Below are positions 9,816 through 20,003 of a stretch of DNA of 64,000 bases, in pieces (the stretch's first letter is position 1; every line of letters begins with the position of its first letter). The position numbers were made by a program, and so were the translations under genes. The DNA is taken from the NCBI RefSeq assembly GCF_001524445.2, contig NZ_CP013417.1, positions 1,302,001 through 1,366,000 on the forward strand, written 5' to 3'. Below the pieces are notes generated by a model that saw only the letters and a program-made list of their open reading frames with translations, had not been told where the DNA came from and made no database searches. Source of the DNA: Burkholderia savannae. GTDB taxonomy: Bacteria > Pseudomonadota > Gammaproteobacteria > Burkholderiales > Burkholderiaceae.

Positions 9816-9850
9816 AAAAACGGCTCGTGACGCAATCACGAGCCGTTTTT
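9816..9850. terminator. bidirectional intrinsic terminator
   Basis: A perfect 15-base-pair stem (9816-9830 with 9836-9850) with loop CGCAA. The stem begins with five A and ends with five T, so it can end transcription from both sides: the rightward isc operon and the leftward glycine-zipper gene. Confidence 0.9.
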
Positions 9851-9939
9851 TCATGGCGGGCCGACAGCGCGGCCGCGACGCCGAATCGCTCGGCTGCACG
9901 CGCATGCGGCGCGCAGCCGCTCGCGCCGCGCGGCTCGCG

Positions 9940-10653
9940 TCACGCGCCGACGAGCGTGCCGTTCTCGACCCGCACGCGCTGGCCTTGGCCGAACGGCGGC
10001 GGATTGTGGTACGTGAACGTGCGCGTCGAGCCGTCCTGCATCTGCACCTGGACCTGATAATCGGTTTCGCTGCGCACCTGCTTTTCGACCGCATTGCCCG
10101 CGAGGCCGCCGCCGAGCGCGCCGATGATCGTCATCGCGGTGCGGCCGTTGCCGTGGCCGAACTGGTTGCCGACCAGGCCGCCCGCGGCAGCGCCGCCGAT
10201 CGCGCCGATCCCCGAGCTCGTGCCCGCCGTGCGCACCGGCACGATCGAGGCGACGGTGCCGCAAGTCGCGCAGTACGACGATTGCGGCTGCTGCGACGAT
10301 TGCTGCGCATATTGCGGCGGTTGCGGCGCGGCCGCCGTGTGGTGATGGCGCGCCGGACGCGGCGCGGGCTTCGGCGCCGCTTGCGCGACCGCCTGACGTT
10401 GCGCCGCCTGCTGCTGCGCTGCTTGCGCGGCGAGGGCGGCGCTCGCGGCGGCGGCCGTGTCGACGGCCGGCTGCGACGCGATCAGCGCGGCTTGCGTCTG
10501 CGGGTTCTGCGCATCGGTGCTGCTCGCCTTCGGGAACAGCCCGGTGACGGCGGCCGTTGCGGCGAGGCTCGCGATGATGACGGCGCCCGCGGCTGTCGCG
10601 ACGAGCGGATGGATGCGCTGGCGTTGTTGCGTGGTGGTGTTCTGGTTATCCAT
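9940..10653 (-). CDS. glycine-zipper 2TM-domain membrane protein
   Basis: A 237-residue envelope protein. It has one N-terminal membrane segment (about residues 15-37, PLVATAAGAVIIASLAATAA), a long Ala/Gln/Pro-rich linker, and a C-terminal glycine-zipper region (GIGAIGGAAAGGLVGNQFG and GALGGGLAGNAVEKQ) followed by a beta-rich end. This layout is that of the outer-membrane SlyB/Rick_17kDa-like group, though here the N-terminus is an anchor rather than a lipobox. The ATG at 10653 has GGAGAG eight bases upstream. Its 5' side runs almost at once into the 50-bp repeat array, so transcription must cross or start inside that array. Function unknown. Confidence 0.82.
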   Translation of the reverse strand: MDNQNTTTQQRQRIHPLVATAAGAVIIASLAATAAVTGLFPKASSTDAQNPQTQAALIASQPAVDTAAAASAALAAQAAQQQAAQRQAVAQAAPKPAPRPARHHHTAAAPQPPQYAQQSSQQPQSSYCATCGTVASIVPVRTAGTSSGIGAIGGAAAGGLVGNQFGHGNGRTAMTIIGALGGGLAGNAVEKQVRSETDYQVQVQMQDGSTRTFTYHNPPPFGQGQRVRVENGTLVGA

Positions 10654-10668
10654 TTTCGACTCTCCGGT

Positions 10669-11018
10669 GTCGATCGGAGTTAGTGCTTCAGCACTTACTC
10701 CGATCCCATGCAAAGCACGTCGATCGGAGTTAGTGCTTCAGCACTTACTCCGATCCCATGCAAAGCACGTCGATCGGAGTTAGTGCTTCAGCACTTACTC
10801 CGATCCCATGCAAAGCACGTCGATCGGAGTTAGTGCTTCAGCGGTTACTCCGATCCGATGCAAAGTACGTCGATCGGAGTTAGTGCTTCAGCGGTTACTC
10901 CGATCCGATGCAAAGCACGTCGATCGGAGTTAGTGCTTCAGCAGTCACTCCGATCTCATGCAAAGTACGTCGATCGAGGTTGGTGCTTCAGCGGTCACCC
11001 CGATCTCATGCAAAGCGA
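10669..11018. repeat. seven-copy 50-bp tandem array of imperfect palindromes
   Basis: Seven units of 50 bases start at 10669, 10719, 10769, 10819, 10869, 10919 and 10969. Each holds GATCGGAGTTAGTGC, the loop TTCA and a near-complementary right arm. Copies 1-3 are virtually identical and their arms pair with one mismatch; copies 4-5 change the right arm to GCGGTTACTCC; copies 6-7 diverge further and the last decays at its end. The array ends 15 bases before the start codon of the leftward gene at 10653. There are no spacers, so it is not a CRISPR. Confidence 0.95.
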
Positions 11019-11238
11019 GCCGCACACGGTGGTGCGTCATTTTCCGAAGCGAAGTGTCGATCAAACGCCGCGGGTACGCCGTTTCAAGTTGTAACGATTC
11101 GCTGCGCAAACTTGCATGTCAAACACTGTCAAACGCCCGCTCGCGCAAGCGGCGCAAAGGCAGCGTGAAGAAGGGGACGGAAGAAGACGGCGGCGCGGCG
11201 GCCGGGATTTACTGGCGGTTACAAAGCAGGCGGGCCTG

Positions 11239-11306
11239 CCGCCGCCCGCCGCCGCGTTTTGCCCCGGGGAATCGGGCGGGAAAACGGGCGGCGGGCGGCG
11301 GGCGGC
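11239..11306. repeat. GC-rich inverted repeat downstream of lysS
   Basis: Left arm rich in GCC repeats ending GTTTT at 11260, right arm beginning AAAAC at 11281 and continuing in GGC repeats. The two can form a long stem with a bulge. It lies just past the lysS stop codon on the leftward transcript and may mark its 3' end, but there is no U-tract. The rest of 11019-11238 shows nothing I can name. Confidence 0.4.
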
Positions 11307-11317
11307 TCGCGAGGCGC

Positions 11318-12844
11318 TCAGTCCTCGCGGCGCAGATGCGGGAACAGCAGCACGTCGCGGATCGTCGGGCTGTCGGTGAGCAGCATCACGAGACGGTCGA
11401 TGCCGATTCCGCAGCCGCCTGTCGGAGGCATCCCGTATTCGAGCGCGCGGATGTAGTCGGCGTCGAAGAACATCGCTTCCTCGTCGCCCGCGTCCTTTTG
11501 CTCGACCTGCTTCCTGAAGCGCGCGGCCTGATCCTCCGGATCGTTCAGCTCCGAGAAGCCGTTCGCGATCTCGCGGCCGGTGACGAAGAGCTCGAAGCGC
11601 TCGGTGATGCCGGCCACCGTGTCCGATTCGCGCGCGAGCGGCGACACTTCGATCGGGTAGTCGATGATGAAGGTCGGCTCCCACAGTTGCGCTTCCGCAG
11701 TTTCCTCGAACAGCGCGAGCTGCAGCGCGCCGATGCCGGCGTTCAGGAACGCCGGCTGCGCGACGTCGACGCCGAGGCGCTTCAGTTCGCTGCGCAGGTA
11801 GGCGTCGTCCGACAACTGGCCGTCGGTGTACTGCGGCGCATACTTCTGGATGGCCTGCGTGATCGTCAGACGATGGAACGGCTTCGCGAGATCGAGCTCG
11901 CGGCCCTGATACTGGATCGTCGCGGTGCCGAGCGCGTCGACGGCCGCCTGGCGGATCAACTGCTCGGTGAAGTCCATCAGCCAGCGGTAGTCGGTGTACG
12001 CGGCGTAGAACTCCATCATCGTGAATTCCGGGTTGTGGCGCGGCGACACGCCCTCGTTGCGGAAATTCCGGTTGATCTCGAACACGCGCTCGAAACCGCC
12101 GACGATGAGCCGCTTCAGGTACAACTCCGGCGCGATGCGCAGGAACATCTGCATGTCGAGCGCGTTGTGGTGCGTGACGAACGGTTTCGCGGCCGCGCCG
12201 CCCGGGATCGGGTGCAGCATCGGCGTCTCGACTTCCATGAAGTCGGCGTCGCTCATGAACTTACGGATCGACGCGATCGCCTTGGTGCGCGCGCGGAACG
12301 TCGCGCGCGTCTCGGGCGTCACGATGAGGTCGACGTAGCGCTGGCGATAGCGCGTTTCCTGGTCGGCGAGGCCGTGGAACTTGTCGGGCAGCGGGCGCAG
12401 CGCCTTCGCGAGCAGCCGCAGCTCCGTGCACTTCACCGACAGCTCGCCCTTGTTCGTGCGGAACAGCACGCCGCGCGCGGCGACGATGTCGCCCAGGTCC
12501 CACTTCTTGAACGCGTCGTAGGTCTCGGCGCCGACGTCGGCGGGCGTCACGAAGAACTGGATCTGACCCGAGCCGTCCTGCACCGTCGCGAAGCTCGCCT
12601 TGCCCATCACGCGCTTGAGCATCATCCGGCCGGCGACCGACACTTCGAGCGGCTTCGCCTCGAGCGCTTCCTTGTCGGCGTCCGCGAATTCGGTCTGCAG
12701 ATCGGCCGCATGGTGGGCTGGCTGGAAGTCGTTCGGATAGGCGATGCCTTGGTCGCGCAGCGTGCGCAGCTTGTCGCGGCGCTCCGCGATGATCTGGTTT
12801 TCGTCCGCTGCGACAGCGGCCTGCGGTTGGGTCGATTCGGTCAT
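11318..12844 (-). CDS. lysS: LysS, class II lysyl-tRNA synthetase
   Basis: Charges tRNA-Lys with lysine in the cytoplasm. The 508-residue protein has an N-terminal OB-fold anticodon-binding domain ([20 protein letters not shown]) and a class II catalytic core with motif 2 ([20 protein letters not shown]) and motif 3 near the C-terminus ([15 protein letters not shown]). Size is typical. It is the last gene of the leftward group with prfB, 91 bases downstream of it, an order also seen in E. coli. Confidence 0.98.
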   Translation of the reverse strand: MTESTQPQAAVAADENQIIAERRDKLRTLRDQGIAYPNDFQPAHHAADLQTEFADADKEALEAKPLEVSVAGRMMLKRVMGKASFATVQDGSGQIQFFVTPADVGAETYDAFKKWDLGDIVAARGVLFRTNKGELSVKCTELRLLAKALRPLPDKFHGLADQETRYRQRYVDLIVTPETRATFRARTKAIASIRKFMSDADFMEVETPMLHPIPGGAAAKPFVTHHNALDMQMFLRIAPELYLKRLIVGGFERVFEINRNFRNEGVSPRHNPEFTMMEFYAAYTDYRWLMDFTEQLIRQAAVDALGTATIQYQGRELDLAKPFHRLTITQAIQKYAPQYTDGQLSDDAYLRSELKRLGVDVAQPAFLNAGIGALQLALFEETAEAQLWEPTFIIDYPIEVSPLARESDTVAGITERFELFVTGREIANGFSELNDPEDQAARFRKQVEQKDAGDEEAMFFDADYIRALEYGMPPTGGCGIGIDRLVMLLTDSPTIRDVLLFPHLRRED

Positions 12845-12935
12845 GGTGGTCGGGTTCGATGGTAATGCGGCAGCGGGGCGCGGCGCCGACGCGGCCGGCG
12901 CGCGGGCCGGCCGGACCGCGCCCGCGCGGGGGCGC

Positions 12936-14040
12936 TTACACGCCCTGTTTGAGGCTCGCGCTGATGAAGTCGTCGAGGTCGCCGTCGAGGACGGCCTTCG
13001 TGTTGCTCATTTCGACGCTCGTGCGCAGATCCTTCACGCGGCTCTGGTCGAGCACGTACGAGCGGATCTGGTGGCCCCAGCCCACGTCCGTCTTGCTCGA
13101 TTCGAGCTTGTCCTGCTCGGCCTGGCGCTTGCGCAGCTCGGCTTCGTACAGGCGCGACTTCAGCATCGCCATCGCTTCCGCGCGGTTGCGGTGCTGCGAG
13201 CGGTCGTTTTGGCACTGGACGACGATGCCCGTCGGCATGTGCGTGATCCGCACGGCCGAGTCGGTCTTGTTGATGTGCTGACCGCCCGCGCCCGAAGCGC
13301 GGTACGTGTCGATGCGCAGGTCGGCCGGGTTGATCTCCACTTCGATCGAGTCGTCGATCTCGGGATACACGAACACCGACGAGAACGACGTGTGGCGGCC
13401 GCCCGACGAATCGAACGGCGACTTGCGCACGAGGCGGTGAATGCCCGTTTCGGTGCGCAGATAGCCGTATGCGTATTCGCCCGAGACCTTGATCGTCGCG
13501 TTCTTGATGCCGGCGACGTCGCCGTCGGACTCTTCGAGCACTTCCGCCTTGAAGCCCTTGCGCTCGCAGTAGCGCAGGTACTGGCGCAGCAGCATCGATG
13601 CCCAATCGCACGCCTCGGTGCCGCCCGCGCCCGCCTGGATGTCGATGAAGCAATTGTTCGGATCGGCCGGGTTCGAGAACATCCGGCGGAATTCGATGTC
13701 GGCGACGCGCGCCTCGAGCTTCGCCGCATCGCCTTCGGTCGCGACGAGCGTGTCCTCGTCGCTTTCTTCGCGGGCGAGATCGAACAGGTCCTGCGCGTCG
13801 CGCAGGTCGTTATCGAGCCCGGTGAGCGTCATCACGACGCTCTCGAGCGATTTCTTCTCGCGGCCGAGCGCCTGGGCGTTCTTCGAGTCGCTCCAGACGT
13901 TCGGATCTTCGAGTTGCTTGTTGACTTCGGCTAGACGTTCGGACTTGACGTCGTAGTCAAAGATACCCCCGTAGCTCGCCCGCGCGCCGGCGCAGGTCCG
14001 CGAGGGAGCTTTCGATCGCGTTCAGACGTTCCGCTTCCAT
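12936..14040 (-). CDS. prfB: RF2, peptide chain release factor 2 (programmed +1 frameshift)
   Basis: Releases finished peptides at UGA and UAA. The gene is split between two frames: [20 protein letters not shown] starts at 14040 and meets an in-frame TGA at 13957-13959 after 27 codons; a +1 shift at CTT-TGA-C continues to 12936, giving 367 residues. The main part has the stop-reading SPF motif (KSPFDSSGG) and the catalytic GGQ loop ([12 protein letters not shown]). RF2 autoregulates by competing with the frameshift at its own stop codon, as in E. coli. A TATAAT at 14083-14078 on this strand, 38 bases before the start, is a likely -10 element. An annotation starting at 13835 would be truncated. 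Confidence 0.97.
13956..13971 (-). promoter_or_regulatory. prfB programmed frameshift signal
   Basis: On the minus strand the sequence reads a GGGGG block (13970-13966), three bases, then CTTTGAC (13962-13956). The G-rich block acts as an internal Shine-Dalgarno and the slip is from CTT to TTT at the TGA. This is the same arrangement as E. coli prfB. Confidence 0.95.
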
Positions 14041-14616
14041 GATCTTGTTCGCTTTTGACGCTTCGTGAAAAGGGGAAATTATAGCCGATCGAGGGCCTCG
14101 GCCGGTACCGCGCCGCCCGCACGGCCGCGCGCGGCGAGGGGCGCGGCGAGGGGCGCGGGAGGCGCCGATCGGGCGGGGCGTGGCGGGGGGCGCCGGGCGG
14201 CGGCGGGCGCCGCGGGATTCGGCGTCGTGCTCGGGCGCCGCGATGGCGTGCGGACGCGCGGACTGCGGGCTGCGCGGATCGTCCGAGCGGTGCCGGCGGT
14301 CCGGGACGCGCGGAATCGATTCGCGAGGCAGCCGCGACGGATCGGCGCGCGGGCGTTCGAGCGTGCGACCGCGGCGCGAGCGAAGCGCGATGGAGCGGCG
14401 GGCGGGCCGGTGCGACCGCCGAGCGAGGCGTTCGCATGCGCGGCGAACGCGGCACGATGTCGCGTGACCTCGCGTGATGCCGCGCAATGCCTCGCGACGC
14501 CGTGTACGCTCGGCATGCGTTCCATGCGTCGCCTGTCGTTGCGCCGAATTTCGTTCGGCCGGTTGCGTATCGCGGCGCGCGCTGCCGCCGCCCGTCGATC
14601 GGAAACGCGCGTGGCG
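14041..14616. other. gene-free stretch between recJ and prfB
   Basis: About 575 very GC-rich bases between the recJ stop codon and the prfB start. Long open frames cross it on both strands but encode Arg/Ala-rich sequence with no recognisable domain. The only element I can name is the prfB -10 hexamer at 14078-14083. Why this gap is so long inside a cluster that is otherwise compact is not clear. Confidence 0.6.
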
Positions 14617-16311
14617 TTACGCCGCGTGCTCGACGATCAGCTGCACGCGCGTCATGCCGTTCCACGTGTCGCTCGCGAGCCGGAACGCGACCGTCGCGCG
14701 CGCGGGCAGCGGCTGCGCGTGGTTGAACCAGATCGCGTTGAAGCGCTGGCGGCCGCGCATCAATTGCAGCTTCAGGTGCTTGTCCTTGACGAGCGCCTGA
14801 GATGCCACGTCGAATTCGCCCGAGAAGAGCGGCGCCGGAAAGCCCTGGCCCCAGACGGCCGAATCGAGCAGCTCGACGATCTGCGGCGTGAAGTACGCAT
14901 CCTCGAGGTCGCCGTCCGTCTCGATCACGCGCGCGAGCGCGTCGTCGGACAGCCATTCGCGCGCGACCGCCTCGAACGCGGCGGCGAAGCGCGGCACGTT
15001 TCCGGTATCGAGCGTGACGCCCGCCGCCATCGCGTGGCCGCCGAACGTGACGATCAGATCGGGCTCGCGCTTCGAGATCAGGTCGATCGCGTCGCGCAGA
15101 TGGAAGCCCGGGATCGAGCGGCCCGAGCCTTTCACGCGCGCGCCGCTGTCGTCCGCGTGCGCGAACGTGAACGACGGCCGGTGGAAGCGCTCCTTCAGCC
15201 GCCCGGCGACGATCCCGATCACGCCCTGGTGCCATTGCGGGTTGAAGAGCGTGATCGTCGCCGCGTCGGCCGGGTCGACCGACGCGAGATCGGCGAGCGC
15301 CTGCTGCTGCATGCCCGCCTCGATTTCGCGCCGCTCGCGGTTCATCGCGTCGAGTTGCTGCGCGAGCTCCCACGCGCGGCCGACGTCGTCGGTCGTCAGG
15401 CATTCGATGCCGAGCGACATGTCCGACAGGCGGCCCGCCGCGTTCAGGCGCGGGCCGAGGCCGAAGCCGAGATCGAAGCCGGACGCGCTGCGCGCATCGC
15501 GCGCCGCCGCCCGAAAGAGCGCGGCGATGCCGGGCTGCATCCGGCCGTTGCGGATTCGCTGCAGGCCCTGCGCGACGAGCACGCGGTTGTTGCCGTCGAG
15601 GCGCACGACGTCGGCGACGGTGCCGAGCGCGACGAGGTCGAGCAGGCCGTCGAGACGCGGCTCGGGGCGGTCGTCGCCGAACGCGCCGCGTGCGCGCAGC
15701 TCGGCGCGCAGCGCGAGCAGCACGTAGAACATCACGCCGACGCCCGCGACGTGCTTGCTCGGAAACGTGCAGCCCGGCTGGTTCGGGTTGACGATCGCGC
15801 GTGCGGCGGGGAGCGTGTCGCCCGGCAGGTGGTGATCGGTGACGAGCACGTCGATGCCGCGCGCGTTCGCGGCCGCGACGCCGTCGACGCTCGCGATCCC
15901 GTTGTCGACGGTGATGAGCAGATCGGGCTCGCGCGCGGCGGCGAGCTCGACGATCTCGGGCGTCAATCCGTAGCCGTATTCGAAGCGGTTCGGCACCAGG
16001 TAGTCGATCTTCGCGCCGAACATCCGCAGGCCGCGCACGGCCACCGCGCATGCGGTCGCGCCGTCGCAGTCGTAATCGGCGACGACGAGCATCTTGCGGC
16101 CGGCTTCGAGCGCGTCGGCGAGCAGCGCGGCGGCGGCGGTGCAGCCTTTCAGCTGGGCGGGCGGCACGAGGCGCGAGAGCGCGGTTTCGACGTCGGCAGG
16201 CGACGTGATCCCGCGCGCCGCGTACAGGCGGGCGAGCACGGGATGCATTCCGTGGCGGGCGAGCGCGTCGAGCGCGGCGGGGGCGGCTATGCGGGTGACG
16301 ATGCGGGTCAT
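14617..16311 (-). CDS. recJ: RecJ, single-stranded-DNA-specific 5'-3' exonuclease
   Basis: Degrades single-stranded DNA from the 5' end in RecF-pathway recombination, mismatch repair and base excision repair. The 564-residue protein has the DHH-family motifs VVADYDCDGATA (about residues 77-88) and VTDHHLPGD, and later the DHHA1 motif region GSGRSIPGFHLRDAI with the glycine-rich FGGHAMAAG. Length is normal. It starts 15 bases after the rpfE-like gene and is cotranscribed with it. Confidence 0.97.
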   Translation of the reverse strand: MTRIVTRIAAPAALDALARHGMHPVLARLYAARGITSPADVETALSRLVPPAQLKGCTAAAALLADALEAGRKMLVVADYDCDGATACAVAVRGLRMFGAKIDYLVPNRFEYGYGLTPEIVELAAAREPDLLITVDNGIASVDGVAAANARGIDVLVTDHHLPGDTLPAARAIVNPNQPGCTFPSKHVAGVGVMFYVLLALRAELRARGAFGDDRPEPRLDGLLDLVALGTVADVVRLDGNNRVLVAQGLQRIRNGRMQPGIAALFRAAARDARSASGFDLGFGLGPRLNAAGRLSDMSLGIECLTTDDVGRAWELAQQLDAMNRERREIEAGMQQQALADLASVDPADAATITLFNPQWHQGVIGIVAGRLKERFHRPSFTFAHADDSGARVKGSGRSIPGFHLRDAIDLISKREPDLIVTFGGHAMAAGVTLDTGNVPRFAAAFEAVAREWLSDDALARVIETDGDLEDAYFTPQIVELLDSAVWGQGFPAPLFSGEFDVASQALVKDKHLKLQLMRGRQRFNAIWFNHAQPLPARATVAFRLASDTWNGMTRVQLIVEHAA

Positions 16312-16326
16312 GCGAAATGGTTGTCG

Positions 16327-17415
16327 TTATTCGAACAGGGAGGCGAGCGCGCGGCGGCGCCAGAACTTGCGCAGGTCGCCGCGCGTCGCGGCGAGCGTCG
16401 CGGCGCTCGTGTCGCCGCACAGCGTGAGCGCGAGCTCGCCGATGCGGCCTTGCGCGAGCGCGTCGAGAGCGGGCGCGAACCAGTCGCGCTCGAGCGCGGC
16501 GAGCGCGTCGTGCCAGCGCGCCCAGTCGTGCTCGAGGAACGGCGTCGTCAGCGTGTCGAGCTCGACGAGCGTCGCGCCGTCGGGCTGCGGCGCGGCGCCG
16601 GCGGCGAGCGCGTCGAACGTGGCGGGCGGCTCGCCCGCGGCCGCGCCCGCGACGAGCGCGAGCCCGCGCGCGCCGGGCGAGCGCGACAGCACGCGCGCGA
16701 ACGGGCTCGTCACGGGCTTCAGCGCGCCTTGCGCATGAAACCAGATCGAATTGACGGCCGGGTAGCCGCGCGCTTCGCGCGCCTCGTTCACGGGATGCCG
16801 GAACCACGCCATCTGCACCTCGTTCTGCAGCTTCATCCATGCGCGCGAGCGTTCGCCCGTCTGCGTCTCGTGCGGCAGCCAGATCTCGATGTTGCGGCCG
16901 CTCGCGCGCAGCGGCGCGGCGCCCGCGAGTCCGGCGAGCTGCGGGCTCGACAGGTACCAGCGCGCGGCGCGCGGCGCCTGCACCTTCACGCCGAGTTCCT
17001 CGATCAGCGGGCGCGCGGTGTCGAGCAGCGCGGCGGCTTCATCGTCGCCGATCTCGAGCGACGCGGGATCGATCAGCACGAGGTGATCGGTCGCGATCTG
17101 CACGTGCACGGGTTCGACGCACGCCCACGTGTCGTCGCCGGGCGTGCCGCCGTCGGCGACGAGCATGTACGGCGCGAGCGGCGCATCGTCGGCATCCTCG
17201 GGAATCGCGCCGAAGCGGCGCGCGAGCCAGCGCTCGTGCGGCAGCGTGCGCTGGAAGTCTTCGCCGACCGTGTGTTCGACGAGGCGCGCGCGAGCGAGAA
17301 GCCGGGCGAGCGCGGGGCTGTCGAGCGTGTGGAGGGAAGACGCGGCGTCGGCGGCCGACGGCAGCGCGAAGGGCACGAGGAAATGAAGACGTTGGGCACG
17401 CATGATGGTGCGCAT
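16327..17415 (-). CDS. RpfE-like conserved protein (phosphoglycerate-mutase-like regulatory family)
   Basis: A 362-residue cytoplasmic protein of the family annotated as RpfE or regulatory phosphoglycerate-mutase-like. Recognisable parts are the N-terminal LHFLVPFALPSA, a central WYLSSPQL with GRNIEIWLPHE, and VNSIWFHAQGALKP. In Xanthomonas the rpfE gene also lies beside recJ, prfB and lysS, so the neighbourhood agrees with the call. No signal peptide or membrane segment. Two ATG codons, at 17415 and 17403, are possible starts; the second gives MRAQRLHFLV. Its biochemical role is not known to me. Confidence 0.72.
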   Translation of the reverse strand: MRTIMRAQRLHFLVPFALPSAADAASSLHTLDSPALARLLARARLVEHTVGEDFQRTLPHERWLARRFGAIPEDADDAPLAPYMLVADGGTPGDDTWACVEPVHVQIATDHLVLIDPASLEIGDDEAAALLDTARPLIEELGVKVQAPRAARWYLSSPQLAGLAGAAPLRASGRNIEIWLPHETQTGERSRAWMKLQNEVQMAWFRHPVNEAREARGYPAVNSIWFHAQGALKPVTSPFARVLSRSPGARGLALVAGAAAGEPPATFDALAAGAAPQPDGATLVELDTLTTPFLEHDWARWHDALAALERDWFAPALDALAQGRIGELALTLCGDTSAATLAATRGDLRKFWRRRALASLFE

Positions 17416-18003
17416 TGTAGGCCAAACGGCAAAGCCGGTCGCCGGTGTCGCGCCGCGCGTCGCATGTGCGGCGCGCGCGGCCGAGTTGGTAAAATTGCGG
17501 ATCGGCGCGCCGTGCGCTTCGGGCCTGCCGCGCGCTCGCGCGCCGGTGGCGCGGCCGCATTCGCGGCTCGATCGGGGCCGAATCGGTCGTGCCGGATTCG
17601 GTGGAGGCGCCGGATGGCAGGATGCGGCCGAATCGACCGACCCGATCGACCCGATCGACCCGATCGACCCGATTGATCCGATTGATCCGATTGATCCGAT
17701 TGATCCGATTGATCCGATCTACCCGTTCGAATCGTTCGAATCGTTCGAATCGTTCGGATCGGCCGCGTCGCCGCTGTCCGACTGGCCGGCCGCCGGGCCG
17801 CCGTAGCGCGGATCGCTCGATCGCCAGCCGCCCCGGCGCGGGCTGTCACGGCGTGTGCCGCCCTGACGTGGGCCGCCCGATCCGGAACGTTTTCAGGGGC
17901 GATTAAGCATTGTGTGGCACACTGCGCGCGTAACCGGGTCCGCCCGGTTCCTGCGCGCGAATTCGCGCAGCGCGCGGCGTTCCAACCAGCAGAAAGGATA
18001 GGC
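17416..18003. other. intergenic region with a 9-bp repeat tract
   Basis: Separates the divergent rpfE-like and lolC genes. Besides the repeat tract at 17634-17760 I see only short open frames. One rightward frame (17402-17806) translates the tract as repeats of Asp-Pro-Ile, but it has no ribosome site or family resemblance and is probably not a gene. Confidence 0.55.
17634..17760. repeat. 9-bp tandem repeat tract in three blocks
   Basis: The tract changes unit along its length: about four copies of GATCGACCC, then five to six copies of GATTGATCC, then about three copies of GTTCGAATC. All units are nine bases long, so any length change keeps the reading frame. Tracts of this kind vary in number between Burkholderia strains. 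Confidence 0.9.
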
Positions 18004-19249
18004 TTGAAACTTCCGTACGAATGGCAGATCGGCTGGCGCTACACTCGCGCCGGCAAACGCACGACCGGCAACGGCTTCATTTCGTTCATCGCGCTCGTGT
18101 CGATGCTCGGGATCGCGCTCGGCGTCGCGGCGCTCATCGTCGTGCTGTCCGTGATGAACGGCTTCCAGAAAGAGGTTCGCGACCGGATGCTGTCGGTGCT
18201 CGCGCACGTCGAGGTCTTCTCGCCGACGGGCTCGATGCCCGACTGGCAACTGAGCGCGAAGGAAGCGCGCCTGAACAAGTCCGTGACCGGCGCGGCGCCG
18301 TACGTCGACGCGCAGGCGCTGCTCACGCGGCAGGACGCGGTGAGCGGCGTGATGCTGCGCGGCGTCGAGCCGTCGCTCGAGCCGCAGGTGTCCGATATCG
18401 GCAAGGACATGAAGGCGGGCTCGCTCACGGCGCTCGCGCCCGGCCAGTTCGGGATCGTGCTCGGCGACGCGCTCGCGGGCAACCTCGGCGTGGGCGTGGG
18501 CGACAAGGTCACGCTCGTCGCGCCGGAAGGCACGATCACGCCGGCCGGGATGATGCCGCGCCTGAAGCAGTTCACGGTGGTCGGCATCTTCGAATCGGGC
18601 CATTACGAATACGACAGCACGCTCGCGATGATCGACATCCAGGACGCGCAGGCGCTCTTCAGGCTGCCCGCGCCGACGGGCGTGCGGCTGCGCCTCGTCG
18701 ACATGCAGAAGGCGCCGCAGGTCGCGCGCGAGCTCGCGCACACGCTGTCGGGCGACCTGTACATCCGCGACTGGACGCAGCAGAACAAGACGTGGTTCTC
18801 GGCGGTGCAGATCGAGAAGCGGATGATGTTCATCATCCTCACGCTCATCATCGCGGTTGCGGCGTTCAACCTCGTGTCGTCGCTCGTGATGACCGTGACG
18901 AACAAGCAGGCGGACATCGCGATCCTGCGCACGCTCGGCGCGCAGCCGAGCTCGATCATGAAGATCTTCGTCGTGCAGGGCGTGACGATCGGCTTCGTCG
19001 GCACCGCGACGGGCGTCGCGCTCGGCTGCCTGATCGCGTGGAGCATTCCGTGGCTCATCCCGATGATCGAGCACGCGTTCGGCGTGCAGTTCCTGCCGCC
19101 GTCGGTGTACTTCATCAGCGAGCTGCCGTCCGAGCTCGTCGCGAGCGACGTGATCCGGATCGGCGTGATCGCGTTCGCGCTGTCCGCGCTCGCGACGCTC
19201 TATCCGAGCTGGCGCGGCGCGAAGGTGCGCCCCGCGGAGGCGCTGCGCT

Positions 19250-19257
<8 letters not shown>
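18004..19257 (+). CDS. lolC: LolC/E-family lipoprotein-releasing permease
   Basis: Inner-membrane subunit of the Lol ABC transporter, which detaches outer-membrane lipoproteins from the inner membrane. I start at TTG 18004 because AGAAAGGA lies five bases before it and the product then begins [18 protein letters not shown], the usual family N-terminus; 417 residues. There is one N-terminal membrane segment ([20 protein letters not shown]), a large periplasmic domain, and three C-terminal helices of the FtsX type. Only one such permease gene precedes lolD, so the transporter probably uses it as both halves. Overlaps lolD by eight bases. Confidence 0.93.
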
Positions 19258-19999
<742 letters not shown>

Positions 20000-20003
20000 C
20001 GCG

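Noticed and set aside
10669..11018. CRISPR array
   Set aside because: Units are directly adjacent without spacers, and no cas genes are near.
10858..11168. Short rightward frames over the 50-bp array
   Set aside because: They are only translations of the repeat and lack ribosome sites; not reported as genes.
13931..16840. Very long minus-strand open frame (about 970 codons) across prfB and recJ
   Set aside because: Arg/Ala-rich product with no domain, in a different frame from recJ and prfB; a by-product of high GC content.
14065..17676. Rightward open frame of about 1200 codons
   Set aside because: Antisense to recJ and the rpfE-like gene; composition typical of shadow frames, no start signal or family.
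17402..17806. Rightward frame translating the 9-bp tract as Asp-Pro-Ile repeats
   Set aside because: No ribosome site, no homolog recognised, and Arg/Ala-rich flanks; likely non-coding.
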